From Gemmatales bacterium (lineage in GTDB: Bacteria > Planctomycetota > Planctomycetia > Gemmatales > HRBIN36), in assembly GCA_025060195.1 (NCBI GenBank), contig JANXCQ010000010.1, positions 62,001 to 126,000 of the forward strand: a stretch of DNA of 64,000 bases, written 5' to 3'. Shown here in pieces: positions 44,409 to 53,397 of the stretch. The notes below the pieces were generated by a model. It did no database searches and was not told the origin of the DNA. It saw nothing but the letters and a program-made list of their open reading frames with translations. The stretch's first letter is position 1; every line of letters starts with the position of its first letter. The translations under genes and the position numbers were made by a program.

Positions 44409-47021
44409 TTAATTACCGAAGGGCAATAGCCGATAACTGAATTGAATCTCTCGAGCAAGGACTGGCTGGTCGGTGAGTTGGATAAACAGGACCCCCTGGA
44501 GCGTGCGAAAAACAGGGCGAGGCTTATCGAAGTGAATACGCACACCGAAGCCGCCTCGGTCAACTATTACAGCACTGGCCAGCGCCGGTTTTTCGTCGAG
44601 CGTGGCCGCGATCTTGCCCTGATCATCCAGTACGGCTACCGTAGTGGGCGCTGGCTTAGTTCCTGATGGCGGACGCGTCTGGGGCAGAAACGGGATGAGT
44701 TCGTAAGCCTCGCGGACGCGGCCACGGAGAGGGTGTTTCAGCCAGAGCGTAAGCAAATCCGTATCGGGCGTTTCCTGAAGTTGGACCTCGCAAATGATTT
44801 CCTTCTCGGCGAAAGTAAAGGCACGCCGCGCGTAAAGGGGCGTGCCGCGAATGGCCCCAGAGCTTTCTACTCGCTGTCCGACTAGTCGGGCGTCGAAATG
44901 TTCACTGTCGGCTGCGACAAACGGTGCCCCGTCCGCCTGAGTGCCTGCGAGGGTGTGCAAGCGAAACGTCCGCCATTGCGAAACGTCCATATTTTCGCCG
45001 TAAGCCCCGTTGAGCACTGAAGCCAACACCAGGCCCCTGCCTGGCACATGCAATTGACAAATCATGCCGCCACCGTAGCCGGATTGACCCAGATGACTGT
45101 GCGACATCCACTTAGGCGACAGCCGACCGTGATAAGTCAGGATGTAATAGTTTTTCCGTCGGGCGGCGAACCATTCGTTCGCGTGGTTGATGCTTTCGGT
45201 GAAGTCGGGGCCAGGCAACCCTTTCCAGGCGAACGGCCCTTCCGTTTCGATTTTCCAATGGGGATAGTAATGCGTACGCGAGCTCCAGGCACCTGCAGGA
45301 ATGTTTTCATCAGCCAAGGTGTAACTGAACCAGCGACGCACGCCGTCATAAATCCGCTGCAACCGTTCGTCAGGTAAATCGGTTAGCACCGCCTGCCAAG
45401 TCGTCAGCATATACGAGCCGTAATGGTGTTCGTAAGCAAATCCTTCCTGGACAGGGCCCGACGGACCTACACCGACGCGTTCGCCCCACCCCCCGTTAGC
45501 AAAGCGGTCGCAATACGTGTCAAACAGTTCTTTCTGCAACGGATCCCCCGTGGCCTCAGAACAATAGCGAAGTGCCGCGACCACTTGGGCGAAGGCGTTG
45601 CCGTTGATGCGTTCCCAACTGCGACAGAATGCGAGACGATCCCCAGCCACGAGGAAGGCTTCCCTGACAATCGCTTTGACTTCCTCAGGCGCATCCGTGT
45701 GACGGAGAATGCGCCAAGCGGGCCGCCAATAGTGCCAGGCATAATTACTGAACTCATAGGCCAAATTAGCAAACGGCCCACCCAGCGCTACTGAAACGTG
45801 GTCGTTCGGCCCAATGCTACGCAGACCTGCGTGCAAATCCCGGAGAGCCAAATGCAACGCTGCACGGTTTTTATGAGCGGGCCAGTGGTGCAGGATGACA
45901 TCACACAAGGGGGAATGCCAATATGGCCCGTTGACGGGCAAGAACCCGGGACGCTGCGGTAAGAGCGGCAGCTTCTTCCCCGGGGTTAAATCCACACCCG
46001 GCGCTGGAGAGGCCAACTCTCCCCGCTCGTTGCGCACCTCGAAATCTTCGGGCCGCAGCTTGTTCAGCCAGGCGTGAAAACGTACCTGGAACCCATGCCA
46101 AAACACTTGCCCGTCGTGATAGATGGCTCCGCCCTTCACGGCTCTCGCGGTTGCCTCATCGCGAGCCCACACCGCGGGCGCCACAAGCTCGCCGCGGTAA
46201 TTTATCTGCGGATTCTTCGCCAGCCGCAGCTTGAGCAAGAGCAGATAATCGTTCTTACCAGGTGAGACTTCCACTGTAAGGACTTGATCGTCCCATTTGC
46301 CTGGCTGGTCGAAATCCACTTGCTGGCGCCAGAAAATCTGCTCCGCAGAGCGATTGACCAACTCCCGTCCATCCGGGGCGCGCACGACAACCCGACGTTG
46401 GCGGGGTTGATCGTATTCGGCTAAGGCCACGTGTAGCCCCACGCTACCACGAGGAACATACACGTAGGCCTTCATTCCCGCACCGCCTTGGCCGTGCAAC
46501 CAATCAGGATGGCCACTAAGCGCGTAAGGGAGTTCAGGCTCTAATCTCCATGTCACGTAATGATCCGTGCAGCCGACTATCATGATGCGATATATGCCCT
46601 TTGCACCGCCGCGTATCGGAAAAGTGAAATCCCGTTTGGGCACAGTAGCCAATCGTTCGGGGTCCGACTGAGCACTCCAACGAAGTAGCGCCGCCCCCTT
46701 TTCCTGCGCATAAGCGTGAAACCAGGCTTCGTGATCCCAGGCAGCCATAGGAATTTGAAACAAAGGCTTGGTGATGCCGTCGTCGGGCAGGACTTGACGC
46801 ACAAGCGTGTTGCCCCAAGGGTCATAAACCTTTACCAGCACTTCGCGCGGTCCATGCTCGAACAGGTTCAGATCGCGCACACTCAGGTGGAAAGTAAAAT
46901 CCTGTCCTCCAGTGTTGTGGACAAATAGCGTTACGCCATCGTGCAAACGGTAATTCGCCTGGCCCCTTGCCGCCAGCGTGTGGCTGAGCACTACGAGGAC
47001 CACGATGCTCAATCGCTTCAT
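44409..47021 (-). CDS. Large secreted protein with polysaccharide-lyase-like toroid, 870 aa
   Basis: Signal peptide MKRLSIVVLVVLSHTLAARGQ. The N-terminal 330 residues are strand-rich and Ig/jelly-roll-like (VTLFVHNTGGQDFTFHLSVRDL, FTFPIRGGAKGIYRIMIVG). Residues about 380-620 are helical with aromatic pairs (YEFSNYAWHYWRPAWRILRH, WERINGNAFAQVVAALRYC, GGWGERVGVGPSGPVQEGFAYEHHYGSYML), resembling the alpha/alpha toroid of heparinase or alginate lyases. A C-terminal beta-sandwich follows. AAGGAG precedes ATG 47021. A polysaccharide-degrading role is plausible, but I did not identify a catalytic set. Confidence 0.7.
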   Translation of the reverse strand: MKRLSIVVLVVLSHTLAARGQANYRLHDGVTLFVHNTGGQDFTFHLSVRDLNLFEHGPREVLVKVYDPWGNTLVRQVLPDDGITKPLFQIPMAAWDHEAWFHAYAQEKGAALLRWSAQSDPERLATVPKRDFTFPIRGGAKGIYRIMIVGCTDHYVTWRLEPELPYALSGHPDWLHGQGGAGMKAYVYVPRGSVGLHVALAEYDQPRQRRVVVRAPDGRELVNRSAEQIFWRQQVDFDQPGKWDDQVLTVEVSPGKNDYLLLLKLRLAKNPQINYRGELVAPAVWARDEATARAVKGGAIYHDGQVFWHGFQVRFHAWLNKLRPEDFEVRNERGELASPAPGVDLTPGKKLPLLPQRPGFLPVNGPYWHSPLCDVILHHWPAHKNRAALHLALRDLHAGLRSIGPNDHVSVALGGPFANLAYEFSNYAWHYWRPAWRILRHTDAPEEVKAIVREAFLVAGDRLAFCRSWERINGNAFAQVVAALRYCSEATGDPLQKELFDTYCDRFANGGWGERVGVGPSGPVQEGFAYEHHYGSYMLTTWQAVLTDLPDERLQRIYDGVRRWFSYTLADENIPAGAWSSRTHYYPHWKIETEGPFAWKGLPGPDFTESINHANEWFAARRKNYYILTYHGRLSPKWMSHSHLGQSGYGGGMICQLHVPGRGLVLASVLNGAYGENMDVSQWRTFRLHTLAGTQADGAPFVAADSEHFDARLVGQRVESSGAIRGTPLYARRAFTFAEKEIICEVQLQETPDTDLLTLWLKHPLRGRVREAYELIPFLPQTRPPSGTKPAPTTVAVLDDQGKIAATLDEKPALASAVIVDRGGFGVRIHFDKPRPVFRTLQGVLFIQLTDQPVLAREIQFSYRLLPFGN

Positions 47022-47109
47022 GGCTTGGCTCCTTATCTCTGGTGAACATGGAATAAGATAATGTTACGGCCCCAAGGGCAGTGGGCGAAACTGAGGCGCA
47101 GCGGGAATC

Positions 47110-47643
47110 ATGTTCGCAAATGAAGGGTACCCCCCGACGCCAACTAGCGACGTATGCGCAACCGAACCGCAACCGCGTTTTGCCTGCGACGCGATGCTAG
47201 GCGGTTTAGCGCGTTGGTTGCGTGCCTGGGGTTACGACGCAGTCTGGAAACGGGACATAGCCGATTGGGAACTAATCCGCTTGGCTCAGCGCGAGGGCCG
47301 TGTCTTGCTGACCTGCGACCGAGGGATCTTCCGCATCGGTTGGGTACGCGACGGCGACCTGCCCGCCTTACTCATTCCCCAGGGGCTCAATCGTCGCCAG
47401 CAACTGGAATTTGTCTGCCAACAACTGGGCTTGCCGCGACGCGAACCGCGCTGCATGCGCTGCGGCGGCGCGCTCAGCCCTGTGGACAAAGCACAGGTTT
47501 GGGAGCGCATTCCTCCAAAAACGCGCTTATGGTTGGACGAGTACTACCAATGCCAGCGGTGCGGCCAGCTTTTCTGGCAAGGCACACATTGGCAACGCAT
47601 TGAGCGCACTCTAGAGCAATTGCATAATTCACTAGCGCGCTGA
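47110..47643 (+). CDS. Mut7-C RNAse-like domain protein with zinc ribbon
   Basis: 177 aa. The PIN-like Mut7-C domain (COG1656): FACDAMLGGLARWLRAWGYDAVWKRDIADWELIRLAQREGRVLLTCDRGIF, with Asp residues at the expected acidic sites. It is followed by a zinc ribbon with paired knuckles CMRCGG and CQRCGQLFWQGTHW. The family is named after a C. elegans RNase D-related protein; bacterial roles are unknown. The first 20 residues (TPTSDVCATEPQPR) are likely disordered. Confidence 0.9.
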   Translation: MFANEGYPPTPTSDVCATEPQPRFACDAMLGGLARWLRAWGYDAVWKRDIADWELIRLAQREGRVLLTCDRGIFRIGWVRDGDLPALLIPQGLNRRQQLEFVCQQLGLPRREPRCMRCGGALSPVDKAQVWERIPPKTRLWLDEYYQCQRCGQLFWQGTHWQRIERTLEQLHNSLAR

Positions 47644-47792
47644 ACCATCGCTCGCGACGTCGGACCGCTGGCAACGCTCACCCTGGGAAAGACGCCTATT
47701 CGGTCCGGGTGAGAAGGTGTCGATAACAATGCCAAGCTGGCCCAGGGCCGGTTATCCTTCAGGGTTTTCGTCCAGGCGTAGCATCTCTGCCT

Positions 47793-49184
47793 CTATTCAG
47801 GCTTAGCGTCTTCCGCGGGCTTGGCTTCTTCGGCGGGCTTATCTTCGGCAGGTTTTTCTCCAGGCTTAGCCAACTGCGTCGATGGCGGTGTGAAACGTAA
47901 ACGATAATACACCTGAGGTTGGGCGCATTTCGGATCGCGGTCGCGCAGAGCGAGCAAGCGTCCGTCTTCGCTTATCAGATAAACGCGGTCGGTAAAGTGG
48001 TTAGCGATTGCGCGGAGTTTGCCATTGGCAGTAGTGAGGCTCAGCAGATGACCGTGCTCTCGGTCTAATGCCAAAAACCGTCCCAGGCGGTCTTGGGCAA
48101 ACACGAGACGCGGGGAGGCTGCCACAAAGTGATGGGCCTCAGGCTGATGCCATCGCATTTGTCCCGTGTCGCGGTCGAGGCAGAATAAGCCTCGCTGCGC
48201 CGTGGCCACGAAGATGTGCTGTGCTAAGAGCACCGCAGGCGCATGCGCCGTGTCGCCCAGGACCCGTTGCCAGACCGGCATCAGCTTGCCCTGATGCAAG
48301 CGAAAAGCATATAAGGCGTTATCGGTGCACGGCACCAGAAGCCAAGACTCCCAGATAGTCAGTCCATCCTCCTGCCGTTCCACCAATCGAAACGTCATGG
48401 GTGCCGCTAACGGTCCAGGGAATTGCCATTCCCCTGTTAGCTGCAAGCGGTCGGAGGCGGCAATACGTAACTTTCCGAGCCGATCTGCAAACGCTACGTA
48501 TAAATTGCTGGCACAAATCGCGGGCCAATCAAAGCCGTCGGGATTTTGAAAATCCCATGCCCGTTGAGGTTCCAAAATGGCTTGGCGACGAATTTCATAG
48601 CTACTGACGCCCGCATCATGGACGGAGCGATTCGTTGCAACTGGCTTACCAGGAACCGAGCCCCCAGCTAGCAGGTTAAGGTATCGCTCGACGTGAGGGA
48701 GCAACCAACAACGCAAGCGGTTCTCCCCATCTAGCACCACCAGGTGCCAGTCGTCGCAAGCAGGCGCGCGGTGTGGCAAAGCGTTCAAGTCCAACTGCCA
48801 GAGCCGCACCCCCGATTTGCGTTCATAAATACGCAGCGTTACATCAGCAGGGATCACCACCAAATACTGCGATGCAATAGCCGCTTGTTGATACACGCGA
48901 AAGGGTTGGCCCAGCTGAACCAACCAGCGTTGCATCCCAGTGAACGCATCGTATGCGAAGACACTGCCACTCCGCATCTGCACCAAGAGAAAATCGCTAT
49001 CCAGTAACTGGGCAAACAGCACTTCCTCACGTGGCTCGGACCGTGGCAGCACGATAGACCAAACCGGAATCAAGCCGACCCGACTCAAATCCTGATCTAA
49101 TTTCTGCGAAACTCCCTGCGGAAGGCGGCTCGCCATCAACCCTATGCTCCCCGCTAACGCTAGGAAAAGCATCAGCTTCCTCAT
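47793..49184 (-). CDS. PQQ-binding-like beta-propeller protein with Lys/Pro/Glu tail
   Basis: 463 aa with an N-terminal export or anchor segment (LMLFLALAGSIGLMA). Blade repeats typical of PQQ-like/YncE propellers are visible: GSVFAYDAFTGMQRWLVQLGQPF, RIYERKSGVRLWQLDL, CTDNALYAFRLHQGKLMPVWQRVLGD, GLFCLDRDTGQMRWHQPE and GRFLALDREHGHLLSLTTANGKL. The end is a charged Pro/Ala/Glu/Lys stretch with repeated PAED/PAEEAK units (about 25 residues). AAGGAGG lies 7 bp before ATG 49184. Ligand or partner unknown. Confidence 0.85.
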   Translation of the reverse strand: MRKLMLFLALAGSIGLMASRLPQGVSQKLDQDLSRVGLIPVWSIVLPRSEPREEVLFAQLLDSDFLLVQMRSGSVFAYDAFTGMQRWLVQLGQPFRVYQQAAIASQYLVVIPADVTLRIYERKSGVRLWQLDLNALPHRAPACDDWHLVVLDGENRLRCWLLPHVERYLNLLAGGSVPGKPVATNRSVHDAGVSSYEIRRQAILEPQRAWDFQNPDGFDWPAICASNLYVAFADRLGKLRIAASDRLQLTGEWQFPGPLAAPMTFRLVERQEDGLTIWESWLLVPCTDNALYAFRLHQGKLMPVWQRVLGDTAHAPAVLLAQHIFVATAQRGLFCLDRDTGQMRWHQPEAHHFVAASPRLVFAQDRLGRFLALDREHGHLLSLTTANGKLRAIANHFTDRVYLISEDGRLLALRDRDPKCAQPQVYYRLRFTPPSTQLAKPGEKPAEDKPAEEAKPAEDAKPE

Positions 49185-49253
49185 GAATGCGCCTCCTTAG
49201 AACCAATATAAAGCTCTGCGTCAGTAGTTCCCTTTTTAGGATAGCTCTTCGCG

Positions 49254-49781
49254 CTAGCTTTCGCCACCGCTTCGACGCTTTTGTCGGAAAAAGTCGCTCA
49301 AGAGCCGGCCGCAGCGTTCTGCCAACACTCCCGCCACGACAGTAGCACAGTGATTCAAACGTGCGTCCTCTAGGATGCGATACAGGGAGCGGCAGGCACC
49401 TCCTTTTGGATCGAAAGCGCCAAAGACCACCAGAGGAATGCGGGCTAACACAATAGCGCCTGCGCACATGACGCAGGGCTCAAGGGTGCTATACAGCGTG
49501 CACCGCTCTAGCCGCCAACTTCTAAGTGCCGCGGCCGCTTGAGTAATGGCTAACATCTCGGCGTGGGCCGTCGGGTCTTGGAGTTGCTCCCGCTGATTGT
49601 GCGCCCGGCCAATGACACCATAATCCCAAGAAACCAAGACGGCACCCACAGGCACTTCATCTTCCTGCCACGCTAATTCCGCTTCCGCCAATGCCTGACT
49701 CATAAACTCCAAGTGCAACGGGTGTCCCGGATCGCTTAGGGACCGAATACTGAGCTCGTCTTCATCCGTCATGTTAATCAT
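49254..49781 (-). CDS. tadA: tRNA-specific adenosine deaminase (wobble A34 to inosine)
   Basis: Zinc deaminase that converts A34 of tRNA-Arg to inosine. Catalytic motifs: TAHAEMLAI with the zinc His and proton-shuttling Glu, and [17 protein letters not shown] with the two zinc Cys residues. [11 protein letters not shown] and [17 protein letters not shown] are the flanking family segments. The frame opens with a TTG at 49823; ATG 49781 or 49772 is more likely, and neither has a strong ribosome site. Confidence 0.93.
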   Translation of the reverse strand: MINMTDEDELSIRSLSDPGHPLHLEFMSQALAEAELAWQEDEVPVGAVLVSWDYGVIGRAHNQREQLQDPTAHAEMLAITQAAAALRSWRLERCTLYSTLEPCVMCAGAIVLARIPLVVFGAFDPKGGACRSLYRILEDARLNHCATVVAGVLAERCGRLLSDFFRQKRRSGGES

Positions 49782-50097
49782 AAACCCATCGTTAGCTCGG
49801 CCTAAAGGTATCGGCTCACGCAACTATATTTAGGTCTAAGTTACTATTTAGACTAGCCTTCGCCATAGCCAGGCACAAAAATCTGCTACCGGTACACAAA
49901 GCTCTACCAGCGATACGCAAAAATCTATCACTAAGACCGACTTTTGCTCAATGCCTTAAGAAGATGGACGGGCTAATGACATTTGATAAGGCACTCATGT
50001 TATTGTAAGCGGGACACTTGGTGGCCGGGGCATTCGCCTAATAATTAGCATAACCCCAGACAGGTCTATCAATATATATGACGTCCCTGGCCCCGTC

Positions 50098-50136
50098 AGA
50101 TTCATTGGATACTTGTTGGATTTATCAGTTTGAAGC
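50098..50136. repeat. 39-bp direct repeat, copy 1
   Basis: Begins AGATTCATTGGATACTTG and ends CAGTTTGAAGC. It is matched at 50174-50212 with only two G/A differences. The copies are 76 bp apart, start to start. They lie just beyond the metG stop codon. Confidence 0.9.
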
Positions 50137-50173
50137 AAGACTGAACTATTGACCAGCATAACACCGTAATAAA

Positions 50174-50212
50174 AGATTCATTGGATACTTATTAGATTTA
50201 TCAGTTTGAAGC
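50174..50212. repeat. 39-bp direct repeat, copy 2
   Basis: Second copy of the 39-bp repeat, differing from copy 1 at two positions (ACTTATTAGA for ACTTGTTGGA). It ends 13 bp from the metG stop codon. No mobile-element ends or CRISPR-like regular array surround it. Confidence 0.9.
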
Positions 50213-50225
50213 GGCTAAGTCTGTT

Positions 50226-51812
50226 TCACTGCTTAATATCAATGCGCGGGAATAAAGGTGCCAGTTTCCCGTCGGGACCGGGCCGCACTAAGCAACGCAA
50301 GTCTTCCATCGGCCGCGGATAAACATAACAATCTTCGCAACGGACCTGTTGCCAGTCGCGCGGGAAATTGAAACTACGGTAAATTCGCTCTGCCGTCCGT
50401 GGTAAGAAGGGCTTGAGCAAAATAGCCACGACCCGCAAGACCTCGACTAAGTCGAACAGAACCCGCGCAGCCGACTCCTGGTCCTGTTTCACCAGTTTCC
50501 ACGGTTCCTTGCGGTCAGCATAGCGGTTAGCGGGATCTAAGATGTGCTGCCAGATGCGTTGCAGTGCGATTTGATATTCACAGTTTTCAATATGCTGCTG
50601 GACCTGCTGCACCGTGGCCTCTAAGTCTTGGTCTTGATAGATTTCGCCTGGTTCCCAATGTTGCGAGCCGACTAAATGCCCGTCAAAATGTCGCAAGATT
50701 AGCGTAATAACCCGACTATAGAGGTTACCCAGGTTATTCGCCAGGTCGGCATTATAAACTTCCGCAAATCGCGACCAACTGAATTCGCCGTCGCCTGGAA
50801 ACGGACATTCACGCATGAAATAATAGCGGAAGGCCTCGCCACTAAACTTCGTGATAATTTCCATAGGTTCAACCACATTGCCTAAGCTCTTGCTGATTTT
50901 TTCAACAGCTCCCGTTTGTTCATTTTTCATATAGACCCAACCGTGAGCGAAGACGCGTCGGGGTAACGGTAAGCCAGCGGCCATAAGCATGGCAGGCCAT
51001 AAGGCACAATGAAAACGGGTTATATCTTTGCCAATGAAATGAACATCTGCGGGCCACCAGGCACGGAAGCGTTCTTCGTCCCAACCGTAGCCGATGCCCG
51101 TGATGTAGTTGAGCAAGGCATCGAACCAAACGTAGATCGTAAAACGCTCATCGAAAGGAACGCGGATGCCCCACTCTTGACCGATGCGCGTAATGTTGAC
51201 GTCTTGCAATCCACCTTGCACGAAACTCACCACTTCATTGCGGCGCGATTCGGGCTGAATGAAATCGGGGCAACGTTCATAATAGTCGAGCAGGGCTTGC
51301 TGGAACCGCGACAGGGTGAAATAGTAACACGGTTCGCTACGTTCCACGGGCACGGTGCGATGCGTGGGGCAAACGCCTCCCGCCTCCTTGATCTCCGTTT
51401 CCGTTTTGAAAGATTCACACCCCTCGCAATACCAACCGCGATAAGTACCAGCATAAATGTATCCACGGTCATACACCAGTTGCATGAATTTGCGGCACCC
51501 TTCATGGTGGCGGGGATCGCTGGTCTGGATGAAGTAATCGTAACTGATGTCCAGGGCGCGCCAGACTTCTTGAAACTGCCGGGCCATGTCGTCGCAATAC
51601 GCTTTAGGATCCAGGCCAAGTTCTGCGGCGCGGCGGGCCACCTTGACAGTGTTTTCGTCGTTGCCCATGAGGAAGAATACCTCGTATCCCTCCATGCGGC
51701 GATAACGGGCCTGAACGTCGGCGCCGATTTTTTCGAAGGCCGTGCCGATATGCGGTCGGTTATTGGGGTAATCTATAGCCGTTGTCAGATAAAAGCGTCC
51801 GCGCTCGCTCAT
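50226..51812 (-). CDS. metG: Methionyl-tRNA synthetase
   Basis: Class I synthetase charging tRNA-Met. The HIGH motif appears as NRPHIGTA near residue 20 and the KMSKS motif as EKISKSLGN. CEGCESF/GGVCPTH form a zinc knuckle in the connective peptide, and YVWFDALLNYITGIGY belongs to the catalytic core. Length 528 aa, short: it has no C-terminal EMAP/tRNA-binding extension. It belongs to the compact MetG type seen in several bacteria. The start ATG 51812 has only a weak upstream site. Confidence 0.95.
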   Translation of the reverse strand: MSERGRFYLTTAIDYPNNRPHIGTAFEKIGADVQARYRRMEGYEVFFLMGNDENTVKVARRAAELGLDPKAYCDDMARQFQEVWRALDISYDYFIQTSDPRHHEGCRKFMQLVYDRGYIYAGTYRGWYCEGCESFKTETEIKEAGGVCPTHRTVPVERSEPCYYFTLSRFQQALLDYYERCPDFIQPESRRNEVVSFVQGGLQDVNITRIGQEWGIRVPFDERFTIYVWFDALLNYITGIGYGWDEERFRAWWPADVHFIGKDITRFHCALWPAMLMAAGLPLPRRVFAHGWVYMKNEQTGAVEKISKSLGNVVEPMEIITKFSGEAFRYYFMRECPFPGDGEFSWSRFAEVYNADLANNLGNLYSRVITLILRHFDGHLVGSQHWEPGEIYQDQDLEATVQQVQQHIENCEYQIALQRIWQHILDPANRYADRKEPWKLVKQDQESAARVLFDLVEVLRVVAILLKPFLPRTAERIYRSFNFPRDWQQVRCEDCYVYPRPMEDLRCLVRPGPDGKLAPLFPRIDIKQ

Positions 51813-51916
51813 GGCTCAATCCGGAAAGTATGCCTAGGCTTCCTGCCAACCTACCGAATTTTTACCTGTGCCAAGTTACAATATCGTAGCAATCTGGCTG
51901 GGTCGAGGATAACATC

Positions 51917-52378
51917 ATGCTCCGGCTGGTCGGTGACTATCAACTCGCCGCACCTCGCGAGGTGGTATTAAAGCGGCTCAAGGAAATGCATTTTGTGGTG
52001 CGGTGCATACCAGATTTGGCACGGGTCGAACACCTAGGGGAGCGAGAAGCGCGCTTGGTAGTGCGTCCGGGATTTTCCTTCCTGCGAGGTGAAATGACCG
52101 TTCATCTACAAAGGGAGGAGATGCCCGACCAGGAGGCATCGTCCTGGGGCTTGGAGCTGCGCGGTATCGGTTCCTCGGCCCAAGTTCGCGTGCAGGCTCG
52201 AGTGTCGGCCCAGGAGGAATCTCGAAGCGTATTGCATTATGAAGTCGCACTCGAACAAGTAGGCGGCTTGCTACGCGCTGTTCACAGTTCCCTTTTGCAC
52301 GCCGCGATGCAGCAAACTGTCAATAATTTTCTCGCGCAAATGGCTGCCCAATTGGCTCGTAACCAGGCTCCACGATGA
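51917..52378 (+). CDS. SRPBCC/CoxG-like domain protein, 153 aa
   Basis: Small START-like protein with a helix-grip pattern: LVGDYQLAAPREVVLKRLKEMHFVVRCIPDLARVEHLGER, FSFLRGEMTVHLQRE and VALEQVGGLLRAVHSSLLHAAMQQTVNNFLAQMAAQL. It resembles carbon monoxide dehydrogenase subunit G-like proteins, which bind hydrophobic ligands; CODH genes are not present. ATGA overlap with scpB. GAGG precedes ATG 51917. Ligand unknown. Confidence 0.8.
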   Translation: MLRLVGDYQLAAPREVVLKRLKEMHFVVRCIPDLARVEHLGEREARLVVRPGFSFLRGEMTVHLQREEMPDQEASSWGLELRGIGSSAQVRVQARVSAQEESRSVLHYEVALEQVGGLLRAVHSSLLHAAMQQTVNNFLAQMAAQLARNQAPR

Positions 52379-53310
52379 CCATGGATCCAGATTGTTATAC
52401 GGTCACCAAACAAGGCGGATGGAGCGCCATGTCGTCAATCTGTGATCAGCCTAGGTCCGAAAATCCCCATGAACCAAGCGGGCAGTACGCATTGCACGCG
52501 GCCGACTCGAATGGTCTGACGTCTCCTGCATTGGTAGGCGTACTTATGCCAGCCATGACCACGCCGGAAGCCCAGTCGGCTGCAAAGAATAGGGCCCAGG
52601 GGGCCGAGGCCTACTCTGCGTCGTCAGACGAATCTCCTCCGCCTACGCTGGAGCGCATTCTCGAGGCGATTTTTTTTGTCGAGGGGCGAGCCGTGTCTGC
52701 TCAGCGTGCTGCGGAGATAATTCCCGATTTGAGCGAGGAACAATTCGAGCAGATCGTGCATCAATTGCAACGGCGCTATCGGGAACAAGGTCGGCCCTAC
52801 GGCTTTGTTCGACATCAGGAGGGTTATTTGTTGACCCTGCGACCGCAATATCGCCTGGTGGTGGAACGTCTCTATGGCGAGGCGAAAGAGGCGTCGTTGT
52901 CGCTTGCCGCGATCGAAGTATTGGCGATTATTGCTTATAAACAGCCTGTATCGCGGAGCACGATTGAGGCGTTGCGGGGGCGAGATAGTATTTCCGCCAT
53001 CCGCCAATTGCTGCGGCGTGGCTTGATCGCAGTCCACAAGGAAGGAACGGGAGGCTCAGCGTCGTCGTCAGCGCAGGAGGCACTGAGCACGCCGAATGTG
53101 GTGAGTCCTCAGCCCCAGGCAGATGCCAATCCATCAGGCAGTGCCGCGGGCGCAGGCCAGCGATCCGCACAGCTCTCGGAGGTAATTACGTCCGCGCCGC
53201 GTCGAACACCGCGTGAAACGCTTTACGTGACCACGCCGCGCTTCCTGGCGCTTTTCGGCTTACGCGACCTCAACGATTTGCCACGCACGGATGAACTGGA
53301 AATTTTGTAA
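52375..53310 (+). CDS. scpB: SMC-Scp complex subunit ScpB with extra N-terminus and internal linker
   Basis: Chromosome-segregation subunit partnering ScpA and SMC. The winged-helix core begins PTLERILEAIFFVEGRAVSAQRAAEIIPDLSEEQFEQIVHQLQRRY at about residue 83. The second winged helix is LSLAAIEVLAIIAYKQPVSRSTIEALRG and LLRRGLIAVHKEG. A 55-residue Ser/Ala/Pro-rich insertion follows, before TPRETLYVTTPRFLALFGLRDLNDLP. The first 80 residues are low-complexity and may be disordered. 311 aa compared with about 190-200 in model ScpB. Start ATG 52375 (ATGA overlap) or ATG 52429 (GGAG before it). Confidence 0.9.
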   Translation: MTMDPDCYTVTKQGGWSAMSSICDQPRSENPHEPSGQYALHAADSNGLTSPALVGVLMPAMTTPEAQSAAKNRAQGAEAYSASSDESPPPTLERILEAIFFVEGRAVSAQRAAEIIPDLSEEQFEQIVHQLQRRYREQGRPYGFVRHQEGYLLTLRPQYRLVVERLYGEAKEASLSLAAIEVLAIIAYKQPVSRSTIEALRGRDSISAIRQLLRRGLIAVHKEGTGGSASSSAQEALSTPNVVSPQPQADANPSGSAAGAGQRSAQLSEVITSAPRRTPRETLYVTTPRFLALFGLRDLNDLPRTDELEIL

Positions 53311-53397
53311 CCCAACTCAATGACTGGAGCGTCGCGTATTAGGATAGTCAGCGGGCCAAGACGCAAACCAAGTGGGCAGGTGCCAAAGGGGGGCAAC

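Larger units (their letters stand above)
49782..50225. other. AT-rich intergenic region with repeats
   Basis: About 440 bp between tadA and metG without a coding frame. It contains three short imperfect units around 49873-49938, each with an ACAAA/GCAAA core followed by CTCTACC, CTGCTACC or TCTATCAC. It also contains a pair of 39-bp direct repeats near metG (listed separately). The composition is clearly more AT-rich than flanking genes. Confidence 0.55.

Noticed and set aside
49824..50225. CRISPR array for the 39-bp repeats
   Set aside because: Only two copies, no regular spacers, no cas genes and no palindromic repeat core.
51009..51971. Long plus-strand frame of 320 codons opposite metG
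   Set aside because: The minus strand carries an unmistakable MetG with both synthetase motifs; the plus frame has no family-like motif or ribosome site.
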